Shown here in pieces: positions 17,007 through 25,434 of a stretch of 64,000 nucleotides of DNA. The notes beneath the pieces are model-generated. The model saw only the letters and a list, made by a program, of their open reading frames with translations. It searched no databases and was not told the origin of the DNA. A program made the translations under genes and the position numbers. The DNA comes from DASUTB01 sp036374835 (lineage in GTDB: Bacteria > Actinomycetota > Actinomycetes > Jiangellales > Jiangellaceae). The first letter of the stretch is position 1; the number at the start of each line of letters is the position of its first letter. The stretch covers positions 48,163-112,162 of the forward strand of contig DASUTB010000074.1 of the NCBI GenBank assembly GCA_036374835.1, in the 5' to 3' direction.

Positions 17007-20000
17007 TGCCGCGGCGCACGGACATCGCGTCCGTCCTGGTCATCGGCTCCGGCCCGATCGTGATCGGCCAGGCGTGCGAGTTCGACTACTCGGGGACCCA
17101 GGCCTGCCGGGTCCTGCGCGCCGAAGGGCTGCGAGTGGTGCTGGTCAACAGCAACCCGGCGACGATCATGACAGATCCGGACATCGCGGACGCCACGTAC
17201 GTCGAGCCGATCACCGCCGAGTTCGTCGAGCGGGTGATCGAGATCGAGCGTCCCGACGCGTTGCTGGCCACGCTCGGCGGCCAGATGGCGCTGAACACGG
17301 CCGTGGCCCTCCACGAACGCGGCATCCTGGACAAATACGGCGTCGAGCTGATCGGGGCGTCGATCGACGCGATCCAGCGCGGTGAGAACCGCGAGTCGTT
17401 CAAACGAATCGTCAGCGAGATCGGCGGACAGGCGGCCCGGTCGGCGATCTGCCACACGTTGGACGAGTGCTTCGCCGCGGCCGAGGATCTCGGCTATCCG
17501 GTGGTCGTCCGGCCGTCGTTCACGATGGGTGGCGCCGGATCGGGCATGGCGCACGACGCCGACGAGTTGCGGCGCATCGCCGGCTCCGGACTGGCGGCTT
17601 CGCCGACCACGGAGGTGCTGCTCGAAGAATCGATCCTCGGCTGGAAGGAGTACGAGCTCGAGGTCATGCGCGACCGGGCCGACAACGTGGTTGTCGTCTG
17701 CTCGATCGAGAACGTGGACCCGATGGGCGTGCACACCGGCGACTCGGTGACGGTCGCCCCGGCGATGACACTCACCGACCGCGAGTACCAGCGGATGCGG
17801 GATCTGGCGATCGCGGTGATCCGAGCGGTCGGCGTGGACACCGGCGGCTGCAACATCCAGTTCGCGGTGGACCCGGCGTCCGGCCGGATGATCATCATCG
17901 AGATGAACCCGCGGGTCTCGCGCTCGTCCGCGCTCGCGTCCAAGGCCACCGGGTTTCCGATCGCCAAGATCGCGGCCAAGGTCGCACTCGGCTACACGCT
18001 GGACGAGATACCGAACGACATCACCACACGCGAGGGCTCGGCCCCCGCGAACCCCCGATCGTGGACTCCGGCAGCCTTTGAACCGACGCTGGACTATGTC
18101 GTCGTCAAGGCGCCGCGGTTCGCGTTCGAGAAGTTCCCGATGGCCGACCAGCGCCTCACGACGCACATGAAGAGCGTCGGCGAGGCGATGGCGATCGGCC
18201 GGAACTTCACCGAGGCGCTGCAGAAGGCGATGCGGTCGCTGGAGAAGCCGTCCGCGGTGTTCGACTTCACATCGGATCCAGGGGACAGGGAAGAGCTGCT
18301 CGAGCGGATTCGCACGCCGTACGACGGCCGGATGGGCGACGTCGTGCTCGCGCTACGGGCCGGGGCCGATGTCGCCGAGGTCTCCGCCGCCACGGGCATC
18401 GACCCTTGGTTCGTTGACCAGATGCTGCTGCTGACCGAAGTGGCCGTCGACATCGGCGGGGCCGACGCGCTGACACCGGAGCTGCTGCGTAGAGCCAAAC
18501 GCCATGGCTTCAGCGACCGGCAGCTTGCGGCATTGCGCGGACTGACCGAGGACGTGGCCCGCGGCGTGCGGCATGCGGTGGGCGTGCGTCCGGTGTACAA
18601 GACCGTGGATACGTGCGCCGCCGAGTTCGCCGCACGGACGCCGTACCACTACTCGTCCTACGACGAGGAATCTGAGATAGCTTTGCGGTCGCGTCCTGCT
18701 GTGATCATCCTGGGCAGCGGCCCGAACCGGATCGGGCAGGGCATCGAGTTCGACTACTCGTGTGTGCACGCCGCGATGGCGCTCGGCGAGGCCGGGTTCG
18801 AGACCGTGATGGTCAACTGCAACCCGGAGACCGTCTCCACCGACTACGACACGTCGGCCCGCCTCTACTTCGAACCGCTGACCCTCGAGGACGTGCTCGA
18901 GGTCGTATACGCCGAGCAACGGGCCGGCCCGGTCGCCGGCGTCATCGTGCAACTCGGCGGCCAGACGCCGCTTGGCCTCGCGCAGGCGCTGTCCGATGCG
19001 GGCGTGCCGATCGTCGGGACGACGCCCGAGGCGATCCACCTGGCCGAGGAACGCGGTGCGTTCGGTCGGGTGCTGGGCGAGGCCGGGCTGCCGGCGCCGA
19101 AACACGGGACGGCGACGTCATTCGGTCAGGCGCAGAAGATCGCCGCGGACATCGGCTACCCGGTGCTGGTGCGTCCGTCGTACGTTCTCGGCGGGCGCGG
19201 CATGGAGATCGTCTATGACGAGGCGGCGCTCCGTGACTACATCGGCCGGGCCACCGAGGCGAGTCCGGAGCATCCGGTGCTGGTGGACCGTTTCTTGGAC
19301 GACGCCGTGGAGCTTGATGTCGATGCTGTCGTCGATGCCGATGGCGAGCTGTATCTCGGCGGTGTCATGGAGCACATCGAAGAGGCCGGCATCCACTCCG
19401 GCGACTCGGCGTGCGCGCTGCCGCCCATCACCCTCGGCCGCGAGCAGATCGAGGAGATCCGCGCCGCGACCGAGGCGATCGCGCGCGGTGTCGGCGTTCG
19501 GGGCCTGCTGAACGTGCAGTACGCGCTCGCCGGCGACATGCTGTACGTGCTCGAAGCCAACCCGCGGGCGTCCCGTACCGCGCCGTTCGTCTCGAAGGCG
19601 ACCGGTGTGCAGCTGGCCAAGGCCGCGGCGCGGGTGATGCTGGGTTCGTCGATCACCGAACTGCGTGCCGAGGGGCTGCTCCCGCCCGGTGACTTCGTGG
19701 ACCTGCCGCCGGACTGGCCGGTCTCGGTCAAAGAAGCGGTCATGCCGTTCAACCGCTTCCGGCTGCCGGACGGGCGCACCGTCGACATGCTGCTCGGTCC
19801 GGAGATGCGTTCGACCGGCGAGGTCATGGGCATCGACCACCTGTTCGGTGTCGCGTTCGCCAAGTCGCAGGCGGCGGCCTTCGGCACCTTGCCGACGAGT
19901 GGCAAGGTCTTCGTATCGCTGGCCAACAGCGACAAGCGGCACATGATCTTCCCGGTGAAACGGCTTGCCGATCTGGGCTTCTCGATCGTCGCCACGTCCG

Positions 20001-20332
20001 GCACCGCCGAGGTACTGCGGCGGCACGGCGTTGCCGCCGAGGTGGTCAAAAAGCTCTGGACGGGGCACGAGGACGACGGCTCGCCGAACATCGTCACGCG
20101 CATCCTCGACGGCGACATCGCGCTGATCGTCAACACGCCGACCGGGACGACGTCCGGCGGAAGTCCGCGCAACGACGGCTACGAGATCCGCCGCGCCGCG
20201 ATCACGGCGAACATCGCGTGCATCACCACGGTGCAGGGTCTGGCCGCGGCCGTGCAGGGCATCGAGGCGCTCCGCCGCGGGGACATCGGTGTGCGGTCGC
20301 TGCAATCCTGGGCGGAGGCATGGACCCGGTGA
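17006..20332 (+). CDS. carB: Carbamoyl phosphate synthase large subunit
   Basis: Builds carbamoyl phosphate from bicarbonate, ammonia and two ATP for pyrimidines and arginine. The 1,108-aa product shows the duplicated architecture: first half with GSGPIVIGQACEFDYSG and the ATP-grasp ending IEMNPRVSRSSALASKATG, an oligomerisation region, second half with GSGPNRIGQGIEFDYS and EANPRASRTAPFVSKATG, and a C-terminal MGS-like allosteric domain (GKVFVSLANSDKR … FSIVATSGTAEVL). ATG overlaps the carA stop. Slightly longer than E. coli CarB, with an Ala/Pro-rich insert near residue 350. Confidence 0.98.
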   Translation: MPRRTDIASVLVIGSGPIVIGQACEFDYSGTQACRVLRAEGLRVVLVNSNPATIMTDPDIADATYVEPITAEFVERVIEIERPDALLATLGGQMALNTAVALHERGILDKYGVELIGASIDAIQRGENRESFKRIVSEIGGQAARSAICHTLDECFAAAEDLGYPVVVRPSFTMGGAGSGMAHDADELRRIAGSGLAASPTTEVLLEESILGWKEYELEVMRDRADNVVVVCSIENVDPMGVHTGDSVTVAPAMTLTDREYQRMRDLAIAVIRAVGVDTGGCNIQFAVDPASGRMIIIEMNPRVSRSSALASKATGFPIAKIAAKVALGYTLDEIPNDITTREGSAPANPRSWTPAAFEPTLDYVVVKAPRFAFEKFPMADQRLTTHMKSVGEAMAIGRNFTEALQKAMRSLEKPSAVFDFTSDPGDREELLERIRTPYDGRMGDVVLALRAGADVAEVSAATGIDPWFVDQMLLLTEVAVDIGGADALTPELLRRAKRHGFSDRQLAALRGLTEDVARGVRHAVGVRPVYKTVDTCAAEFAARTPYHYSSYDEESEIALRSRPAVIILGSGPNRIGQGIEFDYSCVHAAMALGEAGFETVMVNCNPETVSTDYDTSARLYFEPLTLEDVLEVVYAEQRAGPVAGVIVQLGGQTPLGLAQALSDAGVPIVGTTPEAIHLAEERGAFGRVLGEAGLPAPKHGTATSFGQAQKIAADIGYPVLVRPSYVLGGRGMEIVYDEAALRDYIGRATEASPEHPVLVDRFLDDAVELDVDAVVDADGELYLGGVMEHIEEAGIHSGDSACALPPITLGREQIEEIRAATEAIARGVGVRGLLNVQYALAGDMLYVLEANPRASRTAPFVSKATGVQLAKAAARVMLGSSITELRAEGLLPPGDFVDLPPDWPVSVKEAVMPFNRFRLPDGRTVDMLLGPEMRSTGEVMGIDHLFGVAFAKSQAAAFGTLPTSGKVFVSLANSDKRHMIFPVKRLADLGFSIVATSGTAEVLRRHGVAAEVVKKLWTGHEDDGSPNIVTRILDGDIALIVNTPTGTTSGGSPRNDGYEIRRAAITANIACITTVQGLAAAVQGIEALRRGDIGVRSLQSWAEAWTR

Positions 20333-20360
20333 TCCAGCTCGTCCCCACCCCACCCGTTCC

Positions 20361-20567
20361 TCACCTGATCGTCGCATCCTCACCTGATCGCTGCTACGAC
20401 GACGATCAGGTGAGGAAATCCAGCATATTGTGCCGTCTTTCTCACCTGATCGTTCTGCAATGGCATAGCGAGTGGCGATCAGGTGAGAAAGACGGTCCAA
20501 TTCGGACGACTTGGTCACCTGATCTTCCGTGTGATGGCGATCAGGTGACAAATCGACGATCAGGTGA
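20361..20567. repeat. Cluster of eight GATCAGGTGA decamers, carB–pyrD gap
   Basis: Exact copies begin at 20361, 20380, 20404, 20442, 20477, 20515, 20539 and 20558, in orientations - - + - + - + + (taking GATCAGGTGA as +). Adjacent inverted copies lie inside longer perfect stems: 14 bp (20377–20390 with 20403–20416) and 20 bp (CCGTCTTTCTCACCTGATCG at 20433–20452 with 20476–20495). The last copy supplies AGGTGAGAG, the apparent Shine-Dalgarno of pyrD. No gene is seen in this 241-base gap. Confidence 0.8.
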
Positions 20568-20573
20568 GAGAAC

Positions 20574-21698
20574 ATGAGCGCCTACGAGTGGGTGTTCCGG
20601 CATGTGCTGCAGCGCGTCGACGCCGAGCGGGCGCACCGGATCAGCTTCACGGCGCTGCGCGCGATTACCGGCCTACCCGGCGGCACGGCGCTGGTGCAAC
20701 GGCTGTGCCGCGGGCCGGACCGGCCGGTTGCGGCGCTCGGCGTGACATTCCCCAACCCTCTCGGACTCGCCGCCGGGTTCGACAAGGATGCCAAGGGGAT
20801 CGACGCGCTGGGTGCGCTCGGCTTCGGCTTCGTCGAGGTGGGGACGGTCACCGCGCGGCCACAGCCGGGCAACCCGCGGCCGCGGCTGTTCCGGCTGCCG
20901 GACGACCGGGCGATCGTCAACCGGATGGGGTTCAACAACGACGGGGCCGAGGCGGTCGCCGGTCGCCTCGGCCGCAGGTCGCAGCGGCGGGCCGATCACC
21001 GAGGCAGGTGGTGGGGCGTTCGGGGTTCGCAGGGGCCGAGCCCTCGCGTGGGGGTGAACCTCGGCAGATCGAAGGCGACGCCCGACGACGCCGCGATCGA
21101 CGACTACGTCAGCAGTGCTCGACTGGTCGCGCCCTATGCGGACTACCTGGTCGTCAACGTGAGCTCACCCAATACGCCGGGACTGCGCGAACTTCAGGCC
21201 GTGGAATCGCTCCGTCCGCTGTTGACCGCGGTGCGCGACGCGGCACGCGGGGCCGCGGGCCGTCCCGTCCCCCTTCTGGTCAAAATCGCGCCGGATCTCA
21301 GCGACGACGAGATCGTGGCGATCGCAGTGCTGGCGACCGAACTGCGGCTGGACGGGATCGTGGCTACCAACACGACCGTGTCGCGGGACGGCCTGCGCAG
21401 TTCGCAGCAGGACGTCGCCGCCGCCGGTGCCGGGGGTTTGTCCGGCGCGCCGTTGCGGGATCGTTCGGTTGCCGTACTGGCGCTGTTGCGCCGTCATCTG
21501 GACGACGGCACCGTCATCATCTCGGTCGGTGGCATCGAATCGGCCGCTGACGCACAAGAGCGCCTCGACGCGGGCGCGACACTCGTGCAGGCTTACACGG
21601 CCCTCGTTTATGGCGGACCGTTCTGGCCGAGGCGGGTGCTGCGAGAACTCAACCGTCGGACGAGCTCGAGCGCACAAGCCGGTCGGAGAGGTCGGTAA
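20574..21698 (+). CDS. pyrD: Dihydroorotate dehydrogenase (quinone), class 2
   Basis: FMN enzyme that oxidises dihydroorotate and passes electrons to the membrane quinone pool. Class 2 features: an N-terminal membrane-associating helix (YEWVFRHVLQRVDAERAHRI), NPLGLAAGFDKDAKG, VNVSSPNTPGL, LLVKIAPDLSDDEI and IVATNTTVSR. The stretch around residues 137–160 (RSQRRADHRGRWWGV onward) is a long Arg/Trp-rich insertion just before VGVNLGRSK, where relatives usually have a short loop. Start ATG 20574 follows an SD supplied by the last decamer repeat. Confidence 0.95.
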   Translation: MSAYEWVFRHVLQRVDAERAHRISFTALRAITGLPGGTALVQRLCRGPDRPVAALGVTFPNPLGLAAGFDKDAKGIDALGALGFGFVEVGTVTARPQPGNPRPRLFRLPDDRAIVNRMGFNNDGAEAVAGRLGRRSQRRADHRGRWWGVRGSQGPSPRVGVNLGRSKATPDDAAIDDYVSSARLVAPYADYLVVNVSSPNTPGLRELQAVESLRPLLTAVRDAARGAAGRPVPLLVKIAPDLSDDEIVAIAVLATELRLDGIVATNTTVSRDGLRSSQQDVAAAGAGGLSGAPLRDRSVAVLALLRRHLDDGTVIISVGGIESAADAQERLDAGATLVQAYTALVYGGPFWPRRVLRELNRRTSSSAQAGRRGR

Positions 21699-21742
21699 GG
21701 GCACGTGATCGTGTCAGAGAGCACGGTGGACGGGAGGCCGAC

Positions 21743-22579
21743 ATGACGTTCGGCGACCGGCTCGACGCCATTGCCGCTACTCGCGGACGGTTCTGCGTCG
21801 GCATCGATCCGCATCCGGAGTTGTTGACCGCGTGGGGCCTGCCCGACGACGCCGCTGGTCTGGACCGGTTCGCCGGTTCGGTCGTGGACGCGCTCGGGGA
21901 GCGGATCGCGGTACTCAAACCGCAGTCGGCGTTCTTCGAACGGCATGGTTCGCGGGGAATCGCCGTCCTGGAGCGCACCATCGCCGATGCCAGGTCCGCC
22001 GGTGCGCTCGTGCTCCTCGACGCCAAGCGCGGCGACATCGGCTCGACCATGCAGGCGTACGCCGACGCGTATGCCGACCCGCGATCGCCGTTGCAGGCCG
22101 ACGCGGTGACGGCAACGCCGTATTTGGGTTTCGAGTCGCTGCGCCCGCTGCTCGACGCAGCCGCCAGGCACGGTACGGGAGTGTTCGTCGTCACGCTGAC
22201 GTCCAATCCCGAAGGCGCCGAGGTCCAGCGTGCGGTGCCGCCGGAGCACGGCGGCGCAGCTACCGTGGCAGGCGCGATTCTCGACCGGATCCGGGCGGAG
22301 AACGCCGCGTCCGGCGCCGGGACCGTCGGTGCGGTGATCGGCGCCACGGTCGGCGACGTTCCCGCCGACCCGGACGTGGGTGGGCCGTTGCTGGCACCCG
22401 GCCTGGGCGCACAGGGCGGCACGCCCGCCGAGTTGCGCAAGGTGTTCGGTGCGGCGCTGCGCCAGGTGTTGCCTTCGTCTTCGCGCCAGATCCTGGCCGC
22501 CGGCCCGGACCGGCACGGCCTGCAACACGCCGCGGCCGCCGCCGTGGAGTCCTGCCGGCTGTTGCTCGAATCCGCCTGA
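21743..22579 (+). CDS. pyrF: Orotidine 5'-phosphate decarboxylase (group 2)
   Basis: Last step to UMP. Group 2 form typical of actinobacteria, 278 aa: FCVGIDPHPELL at the N-terminus, the catalytic LLDAKRGDIGSTM motif, ATPYLGFESLRPLL, and a LAPGLGAQGGTPAEL phosphate-binding loop. It follows pyrD by 44 bases and completes the de novo pathway in the operon; only pyrE is not seen in this window. Start ATG 21743. Confidence 0.96.
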   Translation: MTFGDRLDAIAATRGRFCVGIDPHPELLTAWGLPDDAAGLDRFAGSVVDALGERIAVLKPQSAFFERHGSRGIAVLERTIADARSAGALVLLDAKRGDIGSTMQAYADAYADPRSPLQADAVTATPYLGFESLRPLLDAAARHGTGVFVVTLTSNPEGAEVQRAVPPEHGGAATVAGAILDRIRAENAASGAGTVGAVIGATVGDVPADPDVGGPLLAPGLGAQGGTPAELRKVFGAALRQVLPSSSRQILAAGPDRHGLQHAAAAAVESCRLLLESA

Positions 22580-22644
22580 GCCCTCGCCACGCCACCCCGC
22601 GGGTCGACTCACTATTGGTGGTCAGAAGGGTTTAGGCTTGCGAC

Positions 22645-22695
22645 ATGCCCAGCGGCCGGGGGGTCGCGTTGCCGTTAGGCGCCGATACTCGCTAG
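22645..22695 (+). CDS. Possible leaderless 16-codon peptide upstream of mihF
   Basis: ATG at 22645 follows a TAGGCT box by exactly 6 bases, the leaderless geometry used by annotated genes in this window, and opens a 16-codon frame (MPSGRGVALPLGADTR). It may simply mark the mihF transcription start with translation beginning on the leader. No homologue is known to me. Confidence 0.3.
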   Translation: MPSGRGVALPLGADTR

Positions 22696-22747
22696 GTTCT
22701 TGGGTGGCCAATGTCCGTAACAACGAGGAATCCGAGGTGAACCGCCC

Positions 22748-23068
22748 GTGGCGCTCCCTTCTCTGACACCCGAACAGCGTGCGGCCGCACTTGCTAAAGC
22801 AGCAGAAGCTCGCCGGGAGCGTGCGGCGGTGAAGAACCGGCTCAAGACCTCCAGCGCTTCACTCGCCGACGTGTTGAAGGAAGGCGAGACCAACGAGGTC
22901 ATCGGCAAGATGAAGGTGTCCGCGCTGCTGGAGTCGCTCCCCGGTGTCGGCAAGGTCCGTGCCGGTCAAATCATGGAGAAGATCGGTATCGCCGAAACCC
23001 GCCGGGTCCGCGGCCTCGGTGCGAACCAGGTCGCAGCGTTGCAAGAAGAGTTCGGGGGCCACGCCTGA
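22748..23068 (+). CDS. mihF: Actinobacterial integration host factor mIHF
   Basis: Nucleoid-associated DNA-binding protein of the mycobacterial IHF type, unrelated to the proteobacterial IHF heterodimer. The 106-aa product contains the basic N-terminal helix (LTPEQRAAALAKAAEARRERAAVKNRLK) and the helix-two-turn-helix LLESLPGVGKVRAGQIMEKIGI with the conserved RRVRGLG. GTG start. It precedes gmk, as in mycobacteria and streptomycetes, and its stop TGA overlaps the CTG proposed to start gmk. Confidence 0.95.
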   Translation: MALPSLTPEQRAAALAKAAEARRERAAVKNRLKTSSASLADVLKEGETNEVIGKMKVSALLESLPGVGKVRAGQIMEKIGIAETRRVRGLGANQVAALQEEFGGHA

Positions 23069-23652
23069 CCAGCGAGGCCAAACCGCAAGCAAAGACGGGG
23101 CGGCTGTTCGTCCTGTCCGGCCCGTCCGGTGCGGGCAAGACCACGGTCGTGCGCGCATTGCGGCGGGCCCATCCAGAACTGTGGATCTCGGTCTCGGTGA
23201 CCACCCGCCCGGCCCGGCCGACCGAGGTCGACGGCGTCAACTACCACTTCATCGACGACGAGACATTCGACAAGATGGTCGCTGACGGTGAGCTGCTGGA
23301 ATGGGCGGTGGTGCACGGGCGCGCCAAGTACGGCACACCCAGAGCGCCGGTCGATCGTGCCCTCGCCGAGGGCCGCTCGGTGCTCCTGGAGGTCGACCTG
23401 CAAGGTGCCCGCCAGATCCGCGCGACCGGCCGTGATGCGCAGTACATCTTCCTGGCTCCGCCGAGCTGGGACGAGATGGTGCGCCGCCTGGTCGAGCGCG
23501 GCACCGAGGCCGCACCCGAGCAGGAGCGGCGGCTCGCCACCGCACGTGAGGAGATGGCCGCCGAAGCCGAGTTCGACATCACGCTGGTCAACCACGATGT
23601 GGAACAGGTGTGCAAAGAATTGGTAGCCTTAATGGTTGCGCAAGTCAACTAG
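23065..23652 (+). CDS. gmk: Guanylate kinase, with an apparent CTG start
   Basis: Phosphorylates GMP to GDP. The P-loop LSGPSGAGKTT (about residues 17–27) and the GMP-binding TTRPARPTEVDGVNYHF are encoded upstream of the first GTG at 23149, so that GTG cannot be the true start. In this frame there is no ATG, GTG or TTG between the preceding stop at about 22795 and the P-loop. CTG at 23065 overlaps the mihF stop as CTGA, mirroring the ATGA/GTGA junctions elsewhere in these operons, and gives a 195-aa enzyme of normal length. A sequencing error or another non-canonical start remains possible. Confidence 0.85.
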   Translation: MTSEAKPQAKTGRLFVLSGPSGAGKTTVVRALRRAHPELWISVSVTTRPARPTEVDGVNYHFIDDETFDKMVADGELLEWAVVHGRAKYGTPRAPVDRALAEGRSVLLEVDLQGARQIRATGRDAQYIFLAPPSWDEMVRRLVERGTEAAPEQERRLATAREEMAAEAEFDITLVNHDVEQVCKELVALMVAQVN

Positions 23653-23738
23653 TCCATCGCCCGGGTGCGGCTGCGCCCGGGCCGCCTGTACGGGCCCGAG
23701 CCCAAGGCGCCCACCAACCATCTAGCACCGGAGGCACA

Positions 23739-24062
23739 GTGTCCGGAACCCACGGCGCGGCCGAGGGCATCACAAACCCACCGATCGACGATCTACTTGC
23801 CAAGACCGACTCGAAGTACGCGCTGGTGATCTACGCGTCGAAGCGCGCGCGGCAGATCAACGCGTACTACTCGCAGCTCGGCGAGGGCCTGCTCGAGTAC
23901 GTCGGGCCACTGGTCGAGACGCAGGTCCAGGAGAAGCCGCTGTCGATCGCTCTGCGCGAGATCGACGAAGGGCTGCTCACCGCCGAGCGGGTAGACCCGG
24001 CGGCGGTCGCCGAGCCCACCCCGCCCCAGCCGGTCGAGCAGACGCCGGCCGACGAGATCTGA
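23739..24062 (+). CDS. rpoZ: RNA polymerase omega subunit
   Basis: Small RNA polymerase subunit that clamps the beta' C-terminus. The 107-aa product has NPPIDDLLAKTDSKYALVIYASKRARQIN, the omega signature, then PLSIALREIDEGLL, and a Pro-rich tail. GTG 23739 is preceded by GGAGG. The frame extends further upstream but those residues have no family match. Conserved order gmk-rpoZ-coaBC. Confidence 0.96.
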   Translation: MSGTHGAAEGITNPPIDDLLAKTDSKYALVIYASKRARQINAYYSQLGEGLLEYVGPLVETQVQEKPLSIALREIDEGLLTAERVDPAAVAEPTPPQPVEQTPADEI

Positions 24063-24080
24063 CCAACCCGTATCGATCAG

Positions 24081-25322
24081 ATGGGCCAGCGGCCATTGTC
24101 GGCGGACTCATCGCAGCGGCCGCGCATCGTCCTCGGCGTCAGCGGGGGTATCGCGGCGTACAAGGCGTGCGATGTGCTGCGCGGTCTGACCGAATCGGGG
24201 CACGACGTACGCGTCGTGCCGACCGAATCCGCGCTTCGTTTCGTCGGCGAAACCACCTGGGCGGCGCTGTCCGGCCAGCCGGTCGCGACGGACGTGTGGT
24301 CCGACGCTCACGAGGTGCCGCACGTGCGCCTCGGCCAGGAGGCCGACCTGGTACTCGTGGTACCGGCGACCGCTAACGTGCTCGCCAAGGCCGCGACCGG
24401 CCAGGCCGACGACCTACTGACCTCGACCCTGCTGACCGCGCGCTGCCCCGTGGTCTACGCGCCGGCCATGCACACCGAGATGTGGGAGCACCCGGCCACC
24501 GTGGCGAACGTCGCGGCGCTGCGGGAGCGGGGAGCAGTCGTCCTCGAGCCGGCGATCGGACGGCTCACCGGCGCCGATTCGGGCAAAGGACGCCTGCCTG
24601 ACCCCAGCGAGATCGTCGAGATCGTCCTTCAGTTGCTCGCCCGCAAGTCGGCCGAACCCGACCTCGCCGGGCGGCACGTCGTGGTATCGGCCGGGGGCAC
24701 CCGTGAGCGGATCGATCCGGTGCGCTTCCTGGGAAACCGGTCGTCCGGCCGCCAGGGCTACGCGCTGGCGCGTGCGGCGGCCGGCAGGGGAGCGCAGGTG
24801 ACTCTCGTGGCAGCCAACGTCACCCTGCCGGACCCTGCGGGCGTGAACGTTGTGCCGGTCGGCTCGGCGGCGGAGTTGCATGAAGCGATCCGGGCCGAGG
24901 CCGGGTCCGCCGACGCGATCGTCATGGCGGCGGCGGTGGCCGACTTCCGTCCCGTCAGTCCGGCCGAGAGCAAGATCAAGAAGTCTGGTGGCGACGCACC
25001 GACGATCAAGCTCGAGCAGAACGCCGACATCCTCGCCGACATCGCCCGCTCCCGGTCTCGTCCCGGTCAGATCATCGTCGGTTTCGCGGCCGAGACTGGT
25101 GACGAGGGAGGCAGCGTGCTGGACTACGGCCGCCGCAAACTCGACGCCAAAGGCTGTGACCTGCTCGTCGTCAACGAGGTCGGGGAGAACCTCGGCTTCG
25201 AGAGCGAGGACAACGAGGCCGTGATCCTCGGCGCCGACGGCACGACCACACCGGTCCCACGGGGGCCGAAGGCTGCCCTCGCGAACATCGTCTGGGATCT
25301 CGTCGCCCAGCGCCTCCCCTGA
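24081..25322 (+). CDS. coaBC: CoaBC: phosphopantothenoylcysteine decarboxylase / ligase
   Basis: Bifunctional coenzyme A enzyme. The N-terminal CoaC half (about 1–190) is a flavoprotein decarboxylase with GVSGGIAAYKA, the active-site His in HVRLG, PAMHTEMWEHPA and the GRLPDP Cys-loop region. The C-terminal CoaB half starts with VVSAGGTRERIDPVRFLGNRSSGRQG, holds the K-x-K-K motif (SKIKKSG) and ends KAALANIVWDLV. 413 aa. The TGA stop lies at the edge of a 66-bp repeat (GAATGACCACG) that occupies the site where metK commonly sits in actinobacteria. Confidence 0.96.
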   Translation: MGQRPLSADSSQRPRIVLGVSGGIAAYKACDVLRGLTESGHDVRVVPTESALRFVGETTWAALSGQPVATDVWSDAHEVPHVRLGQEADLVLVVPATANVLAKAATGQADDLLTSTLLTARCPVVYAPAMHTEMWEHPATVANVAALRERGAVVLEPAIGRLTGADSGKGRLPDPSEIVEIVLQLLARKSAEPDLAGRHVVVSAGGTRERIDPVRFLGNRSSGRQGYALARAAAGRGAQVTLVAANVTLPDPAGVNVVPVGSAAELHEAIRAEAGSADAIVMAAAVADFRPVSPAESKIKKSGGDAPTIKLEQNADILADIARSRSRPGQIIVGFAAETGDEGGSVLDYGRRKLDAKGCDLLVVNEVGENLGFESEDNEAVILGADGTTTPVPRGPKAALANIVWDLVAQRLP

Positions 25323-25386
25323 ATGACCACGTAAACGCCGCTTCGCATTCGTTAGCGCCTCGTCAACGGGTCGGCAACCGTTACCT
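25321..25386 (+). repeat. 66-bp 3'-end repeat, subfamily A copy 1
   Basis: Begins GAATGACCACGTAAACGCC, overlapping the coaBC stop, and ends AACCGTTACCT. It aligns without gaps to 43797–43862 and to the reverse complement of 43981–44046. An AACGG/CCGTT stem near its distal end is kept in all three copies. Confidence 0.8.
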
Positions 25387-25434
25387 CCGCGGTCGGCTCG
25401 AACCGTGTCACCGCCATGCGGTAGAACGCTTGGT

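Noticed and set aside
20361..20567. CRISPR array
   Set aside because: Repeats are 10 bp, occur in both orientations and irregular spacing, with no cas genes nearby.
19118..20575. 485-codon reverse-strand frame opposite carB
   Set aside because: Antisense shadow of the conserved carB C-terminal half, with no recognisable domain.
23149..23652. gmk starting at the GTG at 23149
   Set aside because: This start would remove the P-loop that is clearly encoded upstream in the same frame.
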